Assembly: GCA_027315455.1 (NCBI GenBank)
Contig: DAHUXZ010000014.1
Location: 1-51,889, forward strand
Source of the DNA: Thermoplasmata archaeon
GTDB taxonomy: Archaea; Thermoplasmatota; Thermoplasmata; Lutacidiplasmatales; UBA184
Reading direction: 5' to 3'
DNA length: 51,889 nucleotides
Part shown: positions 8,434 to 17,571 of the stretch, in pieces
Numbering within the stretch: the first letter of the stretch is position 1
How the letters are laid out: every line of letters begins with the position of its first letter
Notes under the pieces: generated by a model
Database searches by the model: none
Seen by the model: the letters and a program-made list of their open reading frames with translations, nothing else
Told to the model about the DNA's origin: nothing
Made by a program: the position numbers and the translations under genes

Positions 8434-9555
8434 CTACCGCCCCGGATGCGGGTTCGGGACGAAGACCGTCGGCGGCACGGTCGGTGAGGTGTAGAAGCCC
8501 CACGGGACCTGCCCGCGGAACCACGCGAAGATGTCCGACGGGGAGAACTGCGCGATGGAGTGGCCGGCCGTCCGCTCGTAGACGTAGCGGAAGGCGTACG
8601 CGCCGGGATGCTGGGTGTGGAGGCTCCAGAACGTGGTGGTGCAGTTGGCGGGCTCGGAGTAGAACGTGAGGCAGGTCGAGTTGACGAAGGTGTTGTTGAC
8701 CTGGAGGAACGCGAACGTCCTCGCGTTGTTCGGTACCCGGTTGTCGTACCCCCCGGCGGCGACCCAGATGCGGGTCCCCGCGAGCGCTTGCGGGTGGAGT
8801 CGGGCGACGCTCTGCGCGACGAAGATGGCGTCCACCGTTGCGTTGCCCTGACCCGGGCCGATGCCGCAGGTCGACTGGAGCGACACCGCGATCGACGGGG
8901 CGGCCCACGAGGCGCCGAGGGAGGCCGCGTACTCGCGCCAGGCGTGGCCGGCGAAGCGGTCCGTGTTGGTCCCGGCGATGGCGATGCCGCGGAACGTTCC
9001 GGGATGCTCGGCGGCCAGGCTCAGCGCCCCGATCGAGCCCATGCTGAACCCGATGAGGAAGACCGGGCCGACATGCCGGACCGCCCGCTCGAGGGCGATG
9101 GCGTCCATGACGTCCTGGGCCTGGGGGCCTCCGCACGGGGTGTTGGCATAGAACCCGGCCCCGGTCCGGGTATTGAGCACGATGAGGATGAACCCGGAAG
9201 CCGAGGCGTTCGCCACGAGGCCGCGCGCCACCGCCCCCTGGCTGTCGGGCCGGGACATCATCCCGAGAAGATCGCTGGGCACGCCACCCTCCGCCCAGCG
9301 GGCCCCGGTCGCCATCATCCCGTGAAGATAGACCGCGAGAGGGTAGGTGCGCGCCGGCTGGAACCCCGACGGCAGGAACTCCGCGAAGGAGAGGGGCCAC
9401 CCGTCGACCGATGACGGGTAGGAGACGGTCGTAAAGGTCGGAGGGGCCGCGGCGGGGGACGGGACGGCGCCGAACACTCCGGGGCTCACGGGGATCACGA
9501 GCACGGCCGTCACGATCCAGAGAAGGGTCCAGCGGGCCGGCGGCAGCCGCGTCAT
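8434..9555 (-). CDS. Secreted esterase / depolymerase-like alpha/beta hydrolase
   Basis: A 373-residue protein with an N-terminal signal sequence (about residues 8-30, hydrophobic and then Ala/Pro-rich). The alpha/beta hydrolase core has YLHGMM as the oxyanion strand, nucleophile Ser171 in IGFSMGS, a likely acid at Asp271 in AAGGYDNRVP, and His332 in TAGHSIAQF. It resembles feruloyl-esterase or polyhydroxyalkanoate-depolymerase-type secreted hydrolases; substrate unknown. Many N-x-S/T sites fit an S-layer-exposed glycoprotein. A deleted paralogue sits 1 kb away at 7098-7474. Confidence 0.75.
   Translation of the reverse strand: MTRLPPARWTLLWIVTAVLVIPVSPGVFGAVPSPAAAPPTFTTVSYPSSVDGWPLSFAEFLPSGFQPARTYPLAVYLHGMMATGARWAEGGVPSDLLGMMSRPDSQGAVARGLVANASASGFILIVLNTRTGAGFYANTPCGGPQAQDVMDAIALERAVRHVGPVFLIGFSMGSIGALSLAAEHPGTFRGIAIAGTNTDRFAGHAWREYAASLGASWAAPSIAVSLQSTCGIGPGQGNATVDAIFVAQSVARLHPQALAGTRIWVAAGGYDNRVPNNARTFAFLQVNNTFVNSTCLTFYSEPANCTTTFWSLHTQHPGAYAFRYVYERTAGHSIAQFSPSDIFAWFRGQVPWGFYTSPTVPPTVFVPNPHPGR
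8438..8558. repeat. Direct repeat, copy 2 (esterase 3' end)
   Basis: Partner of 7165-7285; about 93 percent identical by eye. It encodes the C-terminal residues of the intact esterase. Confidence 0.85.
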
Positions 9556-9578
9556 GGGCTAAGCACGGCCGCGGAGCG

Positions 9579-10619
9579 CTAAGGGCGGGCCGTCGGGTCG
9601 TACTGACCCACGCCGGCCGCGGGCCGCTCCGCGGGGGGGGTGCCGGGGCCCATTCGACCCGACCGGCCCCGGGCCTCCGCCGCCTCCCCCACGCGGCCGC
9701 GTCCGGCGGAGACCCCCTTCCGTATCGGCCCTCGGCCGTTTCGGGCTCCGCGGGGTCGCTGCAGGAGGCCGAGCGCGATGAGCGCCGTGGCGACCCCGAC
9801 GCCGACCACGAGGTAGACGAACGACGGAGCGACCTCGGCGACCGCGATGACCACGGCCAGCCCTGCCGCGGCGCCGAGGACCGGCACGACCCCGGCGCCG
9901 GGCGACGCGACGGCCGGCGTGGGCGCACCCTCGCGCACGGCGAGGACCGGCGGAGGGAGGGTCCGGCTCGCCGGCACGATCGGGCGCCGGCGCTCCGGGC
10001 GGGGAAGGGCGAGGTCGCGCTCGGGGGAGCGGAGCATGGGAAGGAGCAGCCCGGCGACGGCGAGGAGGGCGAGGCCGATGAAGACCGGGTCGAGGACCCC
10101 TTCGAGCGGCGGGTTCGGGAGGAGGCCGTGGCCCAAGGTCAACGCGAGGGCGTGGACCTGGGCCCCGTCGGTGCGGTACCACGCCGGCAGGAGCGCCGAC
10201 GCTGGCGCGGGCCCGCCGAGCGAGTCGACGGCCGCCCGGGTCATCACGACCCCGAGGAGCCCCCCCTCGAGGACGAGGAACGACAGGCCGAAGCGGTCGA
10301 CCGCTGCCGCCGCCACGCCGGCGAACCAGAGCGGAAGGCCGAGGAGGAGGCCCTCCCCGAGCGCGCCGACGGCGCCGGTCGGGACGCTCTGGGTCAGCCA
10401 CGCCGACGCGCTCACTGCCGCGGCGATTAGCGCCGACGGAACGACCGTGGCGAGGAGGAAGCGGGGCCGGACCACCGCGAGAAGCGGGAGCGCGACGACA
10501 ACCGCCGCGAGGAGGGCGAGCGGGGGGAACGGACCGACCCGAAGGACGGTCGTCGCGACCCCGTAGAGGAAGACGGGGAGGACGGCGACGGCGGCGACCC
10601 AGCGGGGGGTTCCGGTCAC
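9579..10619 (-). CDS. Polytopic membrane protein, last gene of MoxR/DUF58 operon
   Basis: A 346-residue protein starting at a GTG that overlaps the DUF58 stop (GTGA). The first 230 residues contain about six to seven hydrophobic segments. A Pro/Arg-rich cytoplasmic-looking linker follows (about 245-285), then two more membrane segments (PVLGAAAGLAVVIAVAEVA and YLVVGVGVATALIALGLL), ending in an Arg/Gly-rich tail. I recognise no family. Position as the distal gene of a MoxR-DUF58-DUF4129 unit suggests an accessory membrane component of that system, a place often taken by transglutaminase-like or other DUF4129 membrane proteins in related operons. Confidence 0.7.
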   Translation of the reverse strand: MTGTPRWVAAVAVLPVFLYGVATTVLRVGPFPPLALLAAVVVALPLLAVVRPRFLLATVVPSALIAAAVSASAWLTQSVPTGAVGALGEGLLLGLPLWFAGVAAAAVDRFGLSFLVLEGGLLGVVMTRAAVDSLGGPAPASALLPAWYRTDGAQVHALALTLGHGLLPNPPLEGVLDPVFIGLALLAVAGLLLPMLRSPERDLALPRPERRRPIVPASRTLPPPVLAVREGAPTPAVASPGAGVVPVLGAAAGLAVVIAVAEVAPSFVYLVVGVGVATALIALGLLQRPRGARNGRGPIRKGVSAGRGRVGEAAEARGRSGRMGPGTPPAERPAAGVGQYDPTARP

Positions 10620-11932
10620 CGGGCCCACCCCCAGGCGCGGATCTGCGTGTAGGCGTAGAGGACCCGGTCCCCGGCACCTCGGCGGTCGAACGTGAACGAC
10701 GGCAGCCCCTCCCCCCGCGTCACCGCGAGCGCCGAGCGCAGACGGCCGCGCTCGCTCTCGAGCGCCCACTCCATCGCCTGGGTCCGGGGCGCCTCCTCGG
10801 GGGCCGGGTAGAAGCCGCCGCGGTTCGCGACGAAGAGGTAGGGGTGGTGGCCGTGCGCGCGGAGGTTCGCGCTCGCGGCCCGGAGGCCGGCGAGGTTCCC
10901 GTCGAGCGCCGTGAAGACGAACAGGTGCGTGGGGCCGCGCAGGCGCCGGGAGGCCTGGAGGAGGAGGTCGGGAAGGGAGAACGCCCCGGGCCGGTGGTCG
11001 GCGAGCGCGAGATTGTCGACGACCCGCCGGAAATGGCCGGGGCCGCGGCCCGGTCCGAGGAACTGGAAGACGCCCCCGGCGTAGGAGAGGAATCCCATCC
11101 GGTCCTCGCCGCCGCGCGCGATCAGGTTGGTGAGGAGGGCGGCCGCCTCGACCGAGGTGTCGAGGGCGCTGCGGCCCCACAGGCCGGCCCGCATGCCGCC
11201 GGAGAGGTCGAGGGCGACCACGAAGTCCTGGCGGCTCTCCTGGTCGAACTCCCGCACGACAAGCTGGCGGAGCGTCGAGCGCTTCCACGCGACGTGGCGG
11301 ATGTCGTCGGACGGCTGGTACGGACGGAGGCCCCGGAACTCGGTCCCGAAGCCGCGACGGCGGACCGAGAGCCCGGCCTGGAAGCGGGTGAAGAGGGCGA
11401 CCCCGAGCCGGCCGAGGCGGCCGGCGATGCTCGGCGGCACGACGGTCACCGCACGGTCGGTCCGGAGCGCGGTGGTCCGCACGCAGAAGCCGAAGGCGTC
11501 GCGCGCGACGACCATCGTCGGGCCGACCACGTAGGCGCCGCGGACGCGCGGGCGGTAGGAGTACGCGAGCGTGAGCGTGGCGCCCGGGACGAGCCAGGTG
11601 AGCGCCCGCGAACTCCCGTGGGTCGGGTCGAAGGCGTCCGGGAGGACGTCGTAGACCTCGGCGCGGAACGGCGCGCGGCCGCGGTAGGCGATATCGACGG
11701 TCGTCGGGACCTCGCCGTCCGCCGGCACGCGGCGGGGGCCGGGGTCGCGGCGGGCCGTGAACCGCGACGGTCCCATCCCCCGATGGGCCGACTCGAAGGC
11801 GATCATCTCGGCGAGGACGAAGGAGAACGCCGCGACGGCGACGAGCTCGAGGACGAGGTTGAGCGAGTAGAGCGCGATGAGGAGGGCGGCGAGGGTGCCG
11901 GCGACGGCCTCCCAGCCGCGCCGCGTGATCAC
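10616..11932 (-). CDS. DUF58 domain protein
   Basis: A 438-residue protein with two N-terminal membrane helices (about residues 8-40), a beta-rich middle, and the DUF58 signature near residues 190-230 (FRGLRPYQPSDDIRHVAWK). This is followed by a von Willebrand A-like domain starting VVALDLSGGM, a partial MIDAS motif. DUF58 proteins occur with MoxR ATPases and are thought to be their membrane-linked partners in assembling or activating complexes. It lies 15 bases after moxR and overlaps the next gene by 4 bases, so it is clearly cotranscribed. Confidence 0.9.
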   Translation of the reverse strand: MITRRGWEAVAGTLAALLIALYSLNLVLELVAVAAFSFVLAEMIAFESAHRGMGPSRFTARRDPGPRRVPADGEVPTTVDIAYRGRAPFRAEVYDVLPDAFDPTHGSSRALTWLVPGATLTLAYSYRPRVRGAYVVGPTMVVARDAFGFCVRTTALRTDRAVTVVPPSIAGRLGRLGVALFTRFQAGLSVRRRGFGTEFRGLRPYQPSDDIRHVAWKRSTLRQLVVREFDQESRQDFVVALDLSGGMRAGLWGRSALDTSVEAAALLTNLIARGGEDRMGFLSYAGGVFQFLGPGRGPGHFRRVVDNLALADHRPGAFSLPDLLLQASRRLRGPTHLFVFTALDGNLAGLRAASANLRAHGHHPYLFVANRGGFYPAPEEAPRTQAMEWALESERGRLRSALAVTRGEGLPSFTFDRRGAGDRVLYAYTQIRAWGWAR

Positions 11933-11947
11933 GGTCCCGTCCGCCGC

Positions 11948-12978
<1,031 letters not shown>

Positions 12979-12982
<4 letters not shown>

Positions 12983-13509
12983 GGTTCGGGCTCCAGTTCC
13001 CGGCAGAGGGCGCGGGCGCGGCCCAGGGCCGCATCGACCCGCGCCAGGTACCGGCGCTCGTCCTCCTCGGGGGGGATCCAGAAGCGCCAGCGGACGAAGA
13101 AGCGGCCCTCGCGCTCGAGGGCGCGGGCGTGGACGTGGGAGAGCTCGCGGGCGATCCGGCGGACCCGTCCCAGGGGGAAGGCGGCGGCCGGACCGATCGG
13201 CCGCCACCGCCACGGGAGGTGGAACACCGACCGGCCGATGCGCCGCAGGGTGACCCCGTCGAGCTCCTCGGCGGCCACCCCCAGCACGCGCGAGTACGCG
13301 CCGTCCAGGACCGCGTGGTACATCGCCGAGACGATCTCCCCGGACGGCTCCTCGCGCGTGCCGCGGAACTTCGGGGGGATCGTCACGCCCGAGGGGCTCC
13401 ACGCGAGCCAGGCGACGAGCGCCCAGGCACCGAGGAGGAGGGGGATCGAGAACGTCGGCTCGGTGAGGAACGCGACGACGAAGGCGAGGAGGCCGCCGGG
13501 GTCCGTCAC
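12979..13509 (-). CDS. Small membrane protein of the MoxR operon
   Basis: A 176-residue protein starting at a GTG that overlaps the previous stop. There are one or two hydrophobic segments near the N terminus (LLAFVVAFL and IPLLLGAWALVAWLAW), then a soluble Arg-rich domain of about 130 residues ending in helices (ERRYLARVDAALGRARALC). I do not recognise a named family. The place between a DUF4129-like gene and moxR, with ATGA/GTGA overlaps on both sides, implies it belongs to the same membrane-associated complex. Confidence 0.7.
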
Positions 13510-13979
13510 GGGGCCTCTCCCGCCGCGACCGGCGAGGCCACCGGCGGGCTGCGGAGGATCTGCTCCGCGTAGAGCCCCCACATGCGGCGGTGACTGTAGA
13601 TGCTCACGACGAGCGGGGTCGGGTCCCCGAGGCCGGCGGACGGCGCCCCGTAGCGGACCGGTTCGTAGAGCGCGAGGAGCCGGCGCAGAAAGTCCGGTAT
13701 CGGGTCCATCTCGGGGGACATCCCCCGCGCGAGGATCTCCTCGTGGGTCCAGTGCGGCGGGAATGCCACGTCGAAGGCGCGCTCGAGGTCGGCGAGGACG
13801 GACAGGTAGGCGAACCGGACCGCCCCGGGGCGATCGCCGAGACCGTCCCGGCGCTTCGTCTCGGTCACGACCGGGACCTCGAGGGGGCGGATCGTCTCGA
13901 GCAGGACGGCCCGCCGTCGGAACCGGCGGCCCCAGAGTCCCTCGGGCGCGCGCGATCGCGCCTCCGCCGCCTGCGCCAT
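13506..13979 (-). CDS. DUF4129-like protein, first gene of MoxR operon
   Basis: A soluble protein of 157 residues. The segment FAYLSVLADLERAFDVAFPP followed by HWTHEEILARG, and later FLRRLLALYEPVRYG, matches the DUF4129 pattern, which in other operons is the C-terminal domain of transglutaminase-like membrane proteins; here it is free-standing. I chose the ATG at 13979 rather than the one at 13997 because the promoter TATA-like box at 14010-14017 is centred only 16 nt from the latter, which would place transcription start inside the codon. Transcription from that promoter covers five overlapping genes down to 9579. Confidence 0.7.
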   Translation of the reverse strand: MAQAAEARSRAPEGLWGRRFRRRAVLLETIRPLEVPVVTETKRRDGLGDRPGAVRFAYLSVLADLERAFDVAFPPHWTHEEILARGMSPEMDPIPDFLRRLLALYEPVRYGAPSAGLGDPTPLVVSIYSHRRMWGLYAEQILRSPPVASPVAAGEAP

Positions 13980-14009
13980 CGGACGAACGCCGCTCATCGC
14001 CGGCGGCGG

Positions 14010-14017
14010 TATAAACC
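14010..14017 (-). promoter_or_regulatory. TATA box of the MoxR/DUF58 operon
   Basis: The plus strand reads GTATAAAC, so the minus strand is GTTTATAC. This is a strong archaeal TATA box in an otherwise GC-rich gap of about 60 bases before a five-gene operon. Confidence 0.6.
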
Positions 14018-14061
14018 TCCCAGCGCCGCTTCCCGGCGGACGGGACCCTCGGCCCGACCCA

Positions 14062-16536
14062 TCAGCCGCCCCGTGTCCGCGCGTTCTGGCGGAGGTAGAC
14101 CGCGTAGGCCGCCCCGGCCACCGCGAGGAAGAGGGGAGCGAGGAGGATCAGGTACAGCGAGAGCCCTCCCGGCGGAAGGAGCGCGAAGGGCCCCGTGGTC
14201 CCGTTCGGTCCCCCCGGGCACGGGGCGAGCGGCGAGCAGGCGGAAAGCGGGGTGAGGTTGAGCGTCAGCCGGCTGAGGAGGGTGCGGTAGGTGAGGTCGA
14301 CCGTCGTCGAGTTGCTCAGGTAGCCGGAGGCGACGCCCGTGACCACGTAGCGACCGGGGGGCAGGATGTCGGTGAAGTTCGCCCAGCCCGCGTCGGTCGT
14401 CTGGCGCCCGGGGAGATAGCCGATCGAGACGTTGCCGCCCGGGATCGGCGCGTGGCTGCGCGCGTCGAGCAGCCGGACGCTCACGTTCGCCCCGTAGGCC
14501 AGCGTGAGGTTGAGCTGGACGACCGTGGTGTTCATCCACGAGTGGAACACCGAGCCCCGTGTCGCGTTGGGCACGAAGCTGGGGTAGCTCGCCCGTACCG
14601 AGTAGTTCGCCTGCGGCAGGGACGTGTTGAACCATCCCGTCGCTCCCGTGGTGAACGGCACCGGCCCGCCGTAGGTGTAGGCGCCGACGGGGGTGATCGT
14701 CCCGACGGCCCCGGCGACCGGGGTCCCGTCCGGGACCTCGATGACCCGGACGTCGAACGCCCCGTCCGCGAGGAGGGTGAGGGAGAAGCTGAGATCGCCG
14801 GTGTACGGGACGGCCTCCGTCACGGTCGCGTTCGAATACCCCGGCGTCTCCGCCTGGAAGGCGCCCGGCCCGCTCGCCCCGGCGAACGCCGTCAAGTTGA
14901 GCCACCCGGCGGGGTCGGTCAGCCCCAGGTTCGTGATCCCGTCGAAGGTGAGCGCGACCCAGCCGAGGGGGGCGGTCCCCGTCAGGGACGCGCCGAAGGT
15001 CCGTAGGGATAGGTTCGGCAGCGCGTCGAGGAACAGCGGCACGGAAAGGTTCGGCCCGGTGAGACGGACGACGGACGAGTTCCCGTGGTAGCCGGCGGCG
15101 GCCGCCTCCACCGTCAGCGGCCCCAGCCGCAACGCGGAGAAGTTCGCGAACCCGTGCGGGTCCGTCAGGATCGTGACGTGGCCGCAGGCTCCCGAGAGGG
15201 TGACCGTGGCGCTGGAGATCGGTCGTCCCGTGGCGTGGGAGATGACCTCGACCGACAGGTTCGCCGCCGGCGTGCAGTTCGTCGTCCCGCCCCCGCCGCC
15301 GCCTCCGACCTGGTCTCCGCCCCAGGTGTTGCACCCCGCCCCGAGGTCGGGGTTCGTGTCCAGGAACCAGCCGTCGGCGGGCGGCTGGGTGAGGACCGGA
15401 CTGCCCCCGAGGAGGAACACCCCCGGGCATTGGTTCGCCGCGAGGAACGCGGCCGCCGCGCCGTACCGGCTCGGAGGGCCCCCCGGGCTCGCGACCAGGT
15501 CCCAGCGCGCTGGCGACGGAGTGAACAGGTAGGTGTCGTTGAACGCCGCGTAGCTCGTCGCCCCGGGCTCGAGCCCCATCCCGACGAACGAGACGTTGTC
15601 CACGGGGTCCCATACAGCGCTCGCCGCCCCCCGCGCCGGGAACGAGTCCCCGCCGACCGCGAGGCGGCTCCAGTTGCCCCCCGGACGGTAGACCCAGGTC
15701 GCGTTGGTGCAGAACGAGGCACATCCGCCGAAGAGGTAGAACGCCCCCTCGGGAGGGGCGAAGACCATCGCCGAGCCGAACATCGGCGACGGCGTCCGGG
15801 CCGGCGACAGGCGCGTCCAGTTGAACGTGGTCAGGTTCAGCGACCAGGTGTCGTTCCAGGTCACGGAGGCTCCCGAGCCGTTGACCCGATAGTCCCGGTC
15901 CCGCCCTCCCTCGAGGATCGCCGTCCCCGCGGCGTCGTCGACCGACATCGCCGCGCCCTCGCGGGGCGGGGGGGCCGTTCCATGCGTCACGTTCGTCCAC
16001 GTCTGGTTGACGAACGAGTAGACCCACGTCGCGTTGTCGCTCGCACCGGTCGTGAGGTTCGTCAGCCCCCCGAACAGGACCGCGGAGCGACCGGCGTCGA
16101 ACGTCGCGAGGGTGAAGTTGGCGCGGGGGGAGGGCGCCGACGCGGTGACGACCCGCAGCCAGTTCCCGGTCGACTCGCTGACCGTCGCGGTCACGTTCGT
16201 GAGCCCGTGGTAGCCCTCGCCGCCGAAGAGCAGGACCGTCCCCGTCCGATCGCTCGTCGCCATCGCCGCGCCGAGGCCGGCGACCTCGTTCGCCGGGACG
16301 GTCAGGGGAGGGTAGAACGGCTGGGGATCCCAGTCCCATGCCCCGGTTACGTGCGGGGACGGGGAGAACGCGGCGGCCGCGCCGGTCGCCGCCGGCGCAA
16401 CGGGTGCGCGAGGCGCGAGGGCGGGCGCGGGCGCCCCACCGGGCAGCGGGGCCAGGGAGGGGAGGGAAAGGCACAGGCAGAGGGCGACCACCGCGATGCC
16501 GACGCCCATCGGACCGGACCCCCATCGGGCGCCCAT
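14062..16536 (-). CDS. Kelch-repeat cell-surface protein with carboxypeptidase-regulatory-like domains
   Basis: An 824-residue exported protein. A signal segment (about residues 10-32) is followed by at least five kelch-type repeats to about residue 390, recognisable by repeated LFGG or equivalent motifs (TVLLFGGEGY, AVLFGGLTN, FYLFGGCAS, FLLGGSPV) and W-containing strands, which should form a beta-propeller. A glycine linker then leads to several carboxypeptidase-regulatory-like beta-sandwich modules (such as SVEVISHATGRPISSATVTL and VRLLDARSHAPIPGGNVSI). A C-terminal membrane anchor, LYLILLAPLFLAVAGAAYAV, precedes a short positive tail. It is very rich in N-x-S/T sequons. It probably serves adhesion or cell-envelope architecture; no catalytic motif is visible. 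Confidence 0.85.
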   Translation of the reverse strand: MGARWGSGPMGVGIAVVALCLCLSLPSLAPLPGGAPAPALAPRAPVAPAATGAAAAFSPSPHVTGAWDWDPQPFYPPLTVPANEVAGLGAAMATSDRTGTVLLFGGEGYHGLTNVTATVSESTGNWLRVVTASAPSPRANFTLATFDAGRSAVLFGGLTNLTTGASDNATWVYSFVNQTWTNVTHGTAPPPREGAAMSVDDAAGTAILEGGRDRDYRVNGSGASVTWNDTWSLNLTTFNWTRLSPARTPSPMFGSAMVFAPPEGAFYLFGGCASFCTNATWVYRPGGNWSRLAVGGDSFPARGAASAVWDPVDNVSFVGMGLEPGATSYAAFNDTYLFTPSPARWDLVASPGGPPSRYGAAAAFLAANQCPGVFLLGGSPVLTQPPADGWFLDTNPDLGAGCNTWGGDQVGGGGGGGTTNCTPAANLSVEVISHATGRPISSATVTLSGACGHVTILTDPHGFANFSALRLGPLTVEAAAAGYHGNSSVVRLTGPNLSVPLFLDALPNLSLRTFGASLTGTAPLGWVALTFDGITNLGLTDPAGWLNLTAFAGASGPGAFQAETPGYSNATVTEAVPYTGDLSFSLTLLADGAFDVRVIEVPDGTPVAGAVGTITPVGAYTYGGPVPFTTGATGWFNTSLPQANYSVRASYPSFVPNATRGSVFHSWMNTTVVQLNLTLAYGANVSVRLLDARSHAPIPGGNVSIGYLPGRQTTDAGWANFTDILPPGRYVVTGVASGYLSNSTTVDLTYRTLLSRLTLNLTPLSACSPLAPCPGGPNGTTGPFALLPPGGLSLYLILLAPLFLAVAGAAYAVYLRQNARTRGG

Positions 16537-16560
16537 GCGCCAGCCCCAGACGCGCGCGTC

Positions 16561-16567
16561 AGATAAC
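16561..16567 (-). promoter_or_regulatory. TATA-like box of the kelch protein gene
   Basis: Minus-strand GTTATCT centred 28 nt before the ATG at 16536. Confidence 0.45.
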
Positions 16568-16581
16568 GCCGCGGAAGGTTC

Positions 16582-16881
16582 TCACCGGTGACGGGGCCGC
16601 GCGCCAGGGCGCCGGCGCAGGAGGAGCGCGACGGCGAGCGCCTCGACGGCGATCGCACCGACGAGGAGATACGGGAGGGGTTCGTCGATGCGGAGGCCAC
16701 CCGGGCCAACGGCGAGCCCCCAGCGATCCCGGCGGCGACCGGAGAGGCCGTCGAAGGCGGTCCGGCGGGGACGGAGGTGGTCGGGGGGAGCGCAGGAAGG
16801 CACCGTGCCGCGACGACCACGGCCAGACCGAGCGCGCCCCGGCACCGCCCGGCGCCAGGGCTCCGTCGCAGGGGTCGTCAT
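16582..16881 (-). pseudogene. Small secreted/membrane protein gene with two apparent frame disruptions
   Basis: The uninterrupted frame gives 99 residues whose middle is an unlikely Arg-rich stretch, but its last 35 residues form a convincing membrane anchor (PYLLVGAIAVEALAVALLL followed by Arg/Lys-type residues). If one G is removed from a GGGG run near 16835, the start MTTPATEPWRRAVPG continues into a good hydrophobic signal (ALGLAVVVAARCLPALPP) and a Pro/Ala/Ser linker. A second, compensating change at a GGGGG run near 16735 returns to the anchor frame. So the original gene probably encoded a short exported, C-terminally anchored protein. Either it is decaying or the sequence has indel errors. 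Confidence 0.4.
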
Positions 16882-16967
16882 CGGTCGCCGGTGGCATGAG
16901 GGTCACCTCTCCGCACACCGGGTATCGGACCGGCCGCGGCGGCGCGGGGTCGGGCCCCGCGCCCCGT

Positions 16968-17468
16968 CTACGCGGGGAACCAGGGGCTGGTCCACCCCTC
17001 CGGTTCCGGGGCGGCCGTGGCAACCTGGGTGGCGCGACGGGACGGGGTGCGGCCGGCCCTCCAGCGGGCGAACTGGACGGTCTTCGCGCGGTGACAGGCG
17101 CGGCAGACGGTCTGCAGGTTCGCGAACTCGAGCGGGCGTCCCCCGGCGGCGAGCTCGATGACGTGGTCGACCTCGAGCTCGCGCGCGCGGAAGCGCCGGC
17201 GGCAGATGCGGCAGGTGTAGCGGTCCCGCCGCAGGACCACGACGCGGGCCGCGTCCCAGAAGTAGTGACCGTGGAAGCTCCAGCGGCACCGGTGGGAGCA
17301 GTACGGCGACCGACCGCTCCGTAGCGCCCCCGCGCACTCCACGCACCGGCGCGCGCGCCGGGCCTCGGCCTTCCGCCGGAACGCCTCGGTGCGCCAGCCG
17401 TCCGCGTTGTTCAGCGCGACGGTCCGGGCCCGAGGGGCCGCGGCGATCGCGCGGGACGCTCGCGCCAC
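16968..17468 (-). CDS. HNH endonuclease with zinc-binding N-terminal module
   Basis: A 166-residue basic protein. Residues about 42-61 form a Cys4 zinc site (CVECAGALRSGRSPYCSHRC). The HNH nuclease core follows: YTCRICRRRF, then LEVDHVIELAAGG with the catalytic His, and ANLQTVCRACHRAKT providing the remaining zinc cysteines and the last His region. The family includes restriction McrA-like, homing and repair nucleases. No methyltransferase or other defence gene is adjacent, so its role is open. The start is a GTG; the N-terminal 25 residues are low complexity and a later start is possible. Confidence 0.85.
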   Translation of the reverse strand: MARASRAIAAAPRARTVALNNADGWRTEAFRRKAEARRARRCVECAGALRSGRSPYCSHRCRWSFHGHYFWDAARVVVLRRDRYTCRICRRRFRARELEVDHVIELAAGGRPLEFANLQTVCRACHRAKTVQFARWRAGRTPSRRATQVATAAPEPEGWTSPWFPA

Positions 17469-17571
17469 GCACGGTTCGTCCGCGGGACCGGGTCAAATGC
17501 CTCTCGCTCCACCGGCAGGGGCGCGACGGCCGGTTGAAGTAGCGCACCCTACTGCCCGGTCCGGGACCCCG

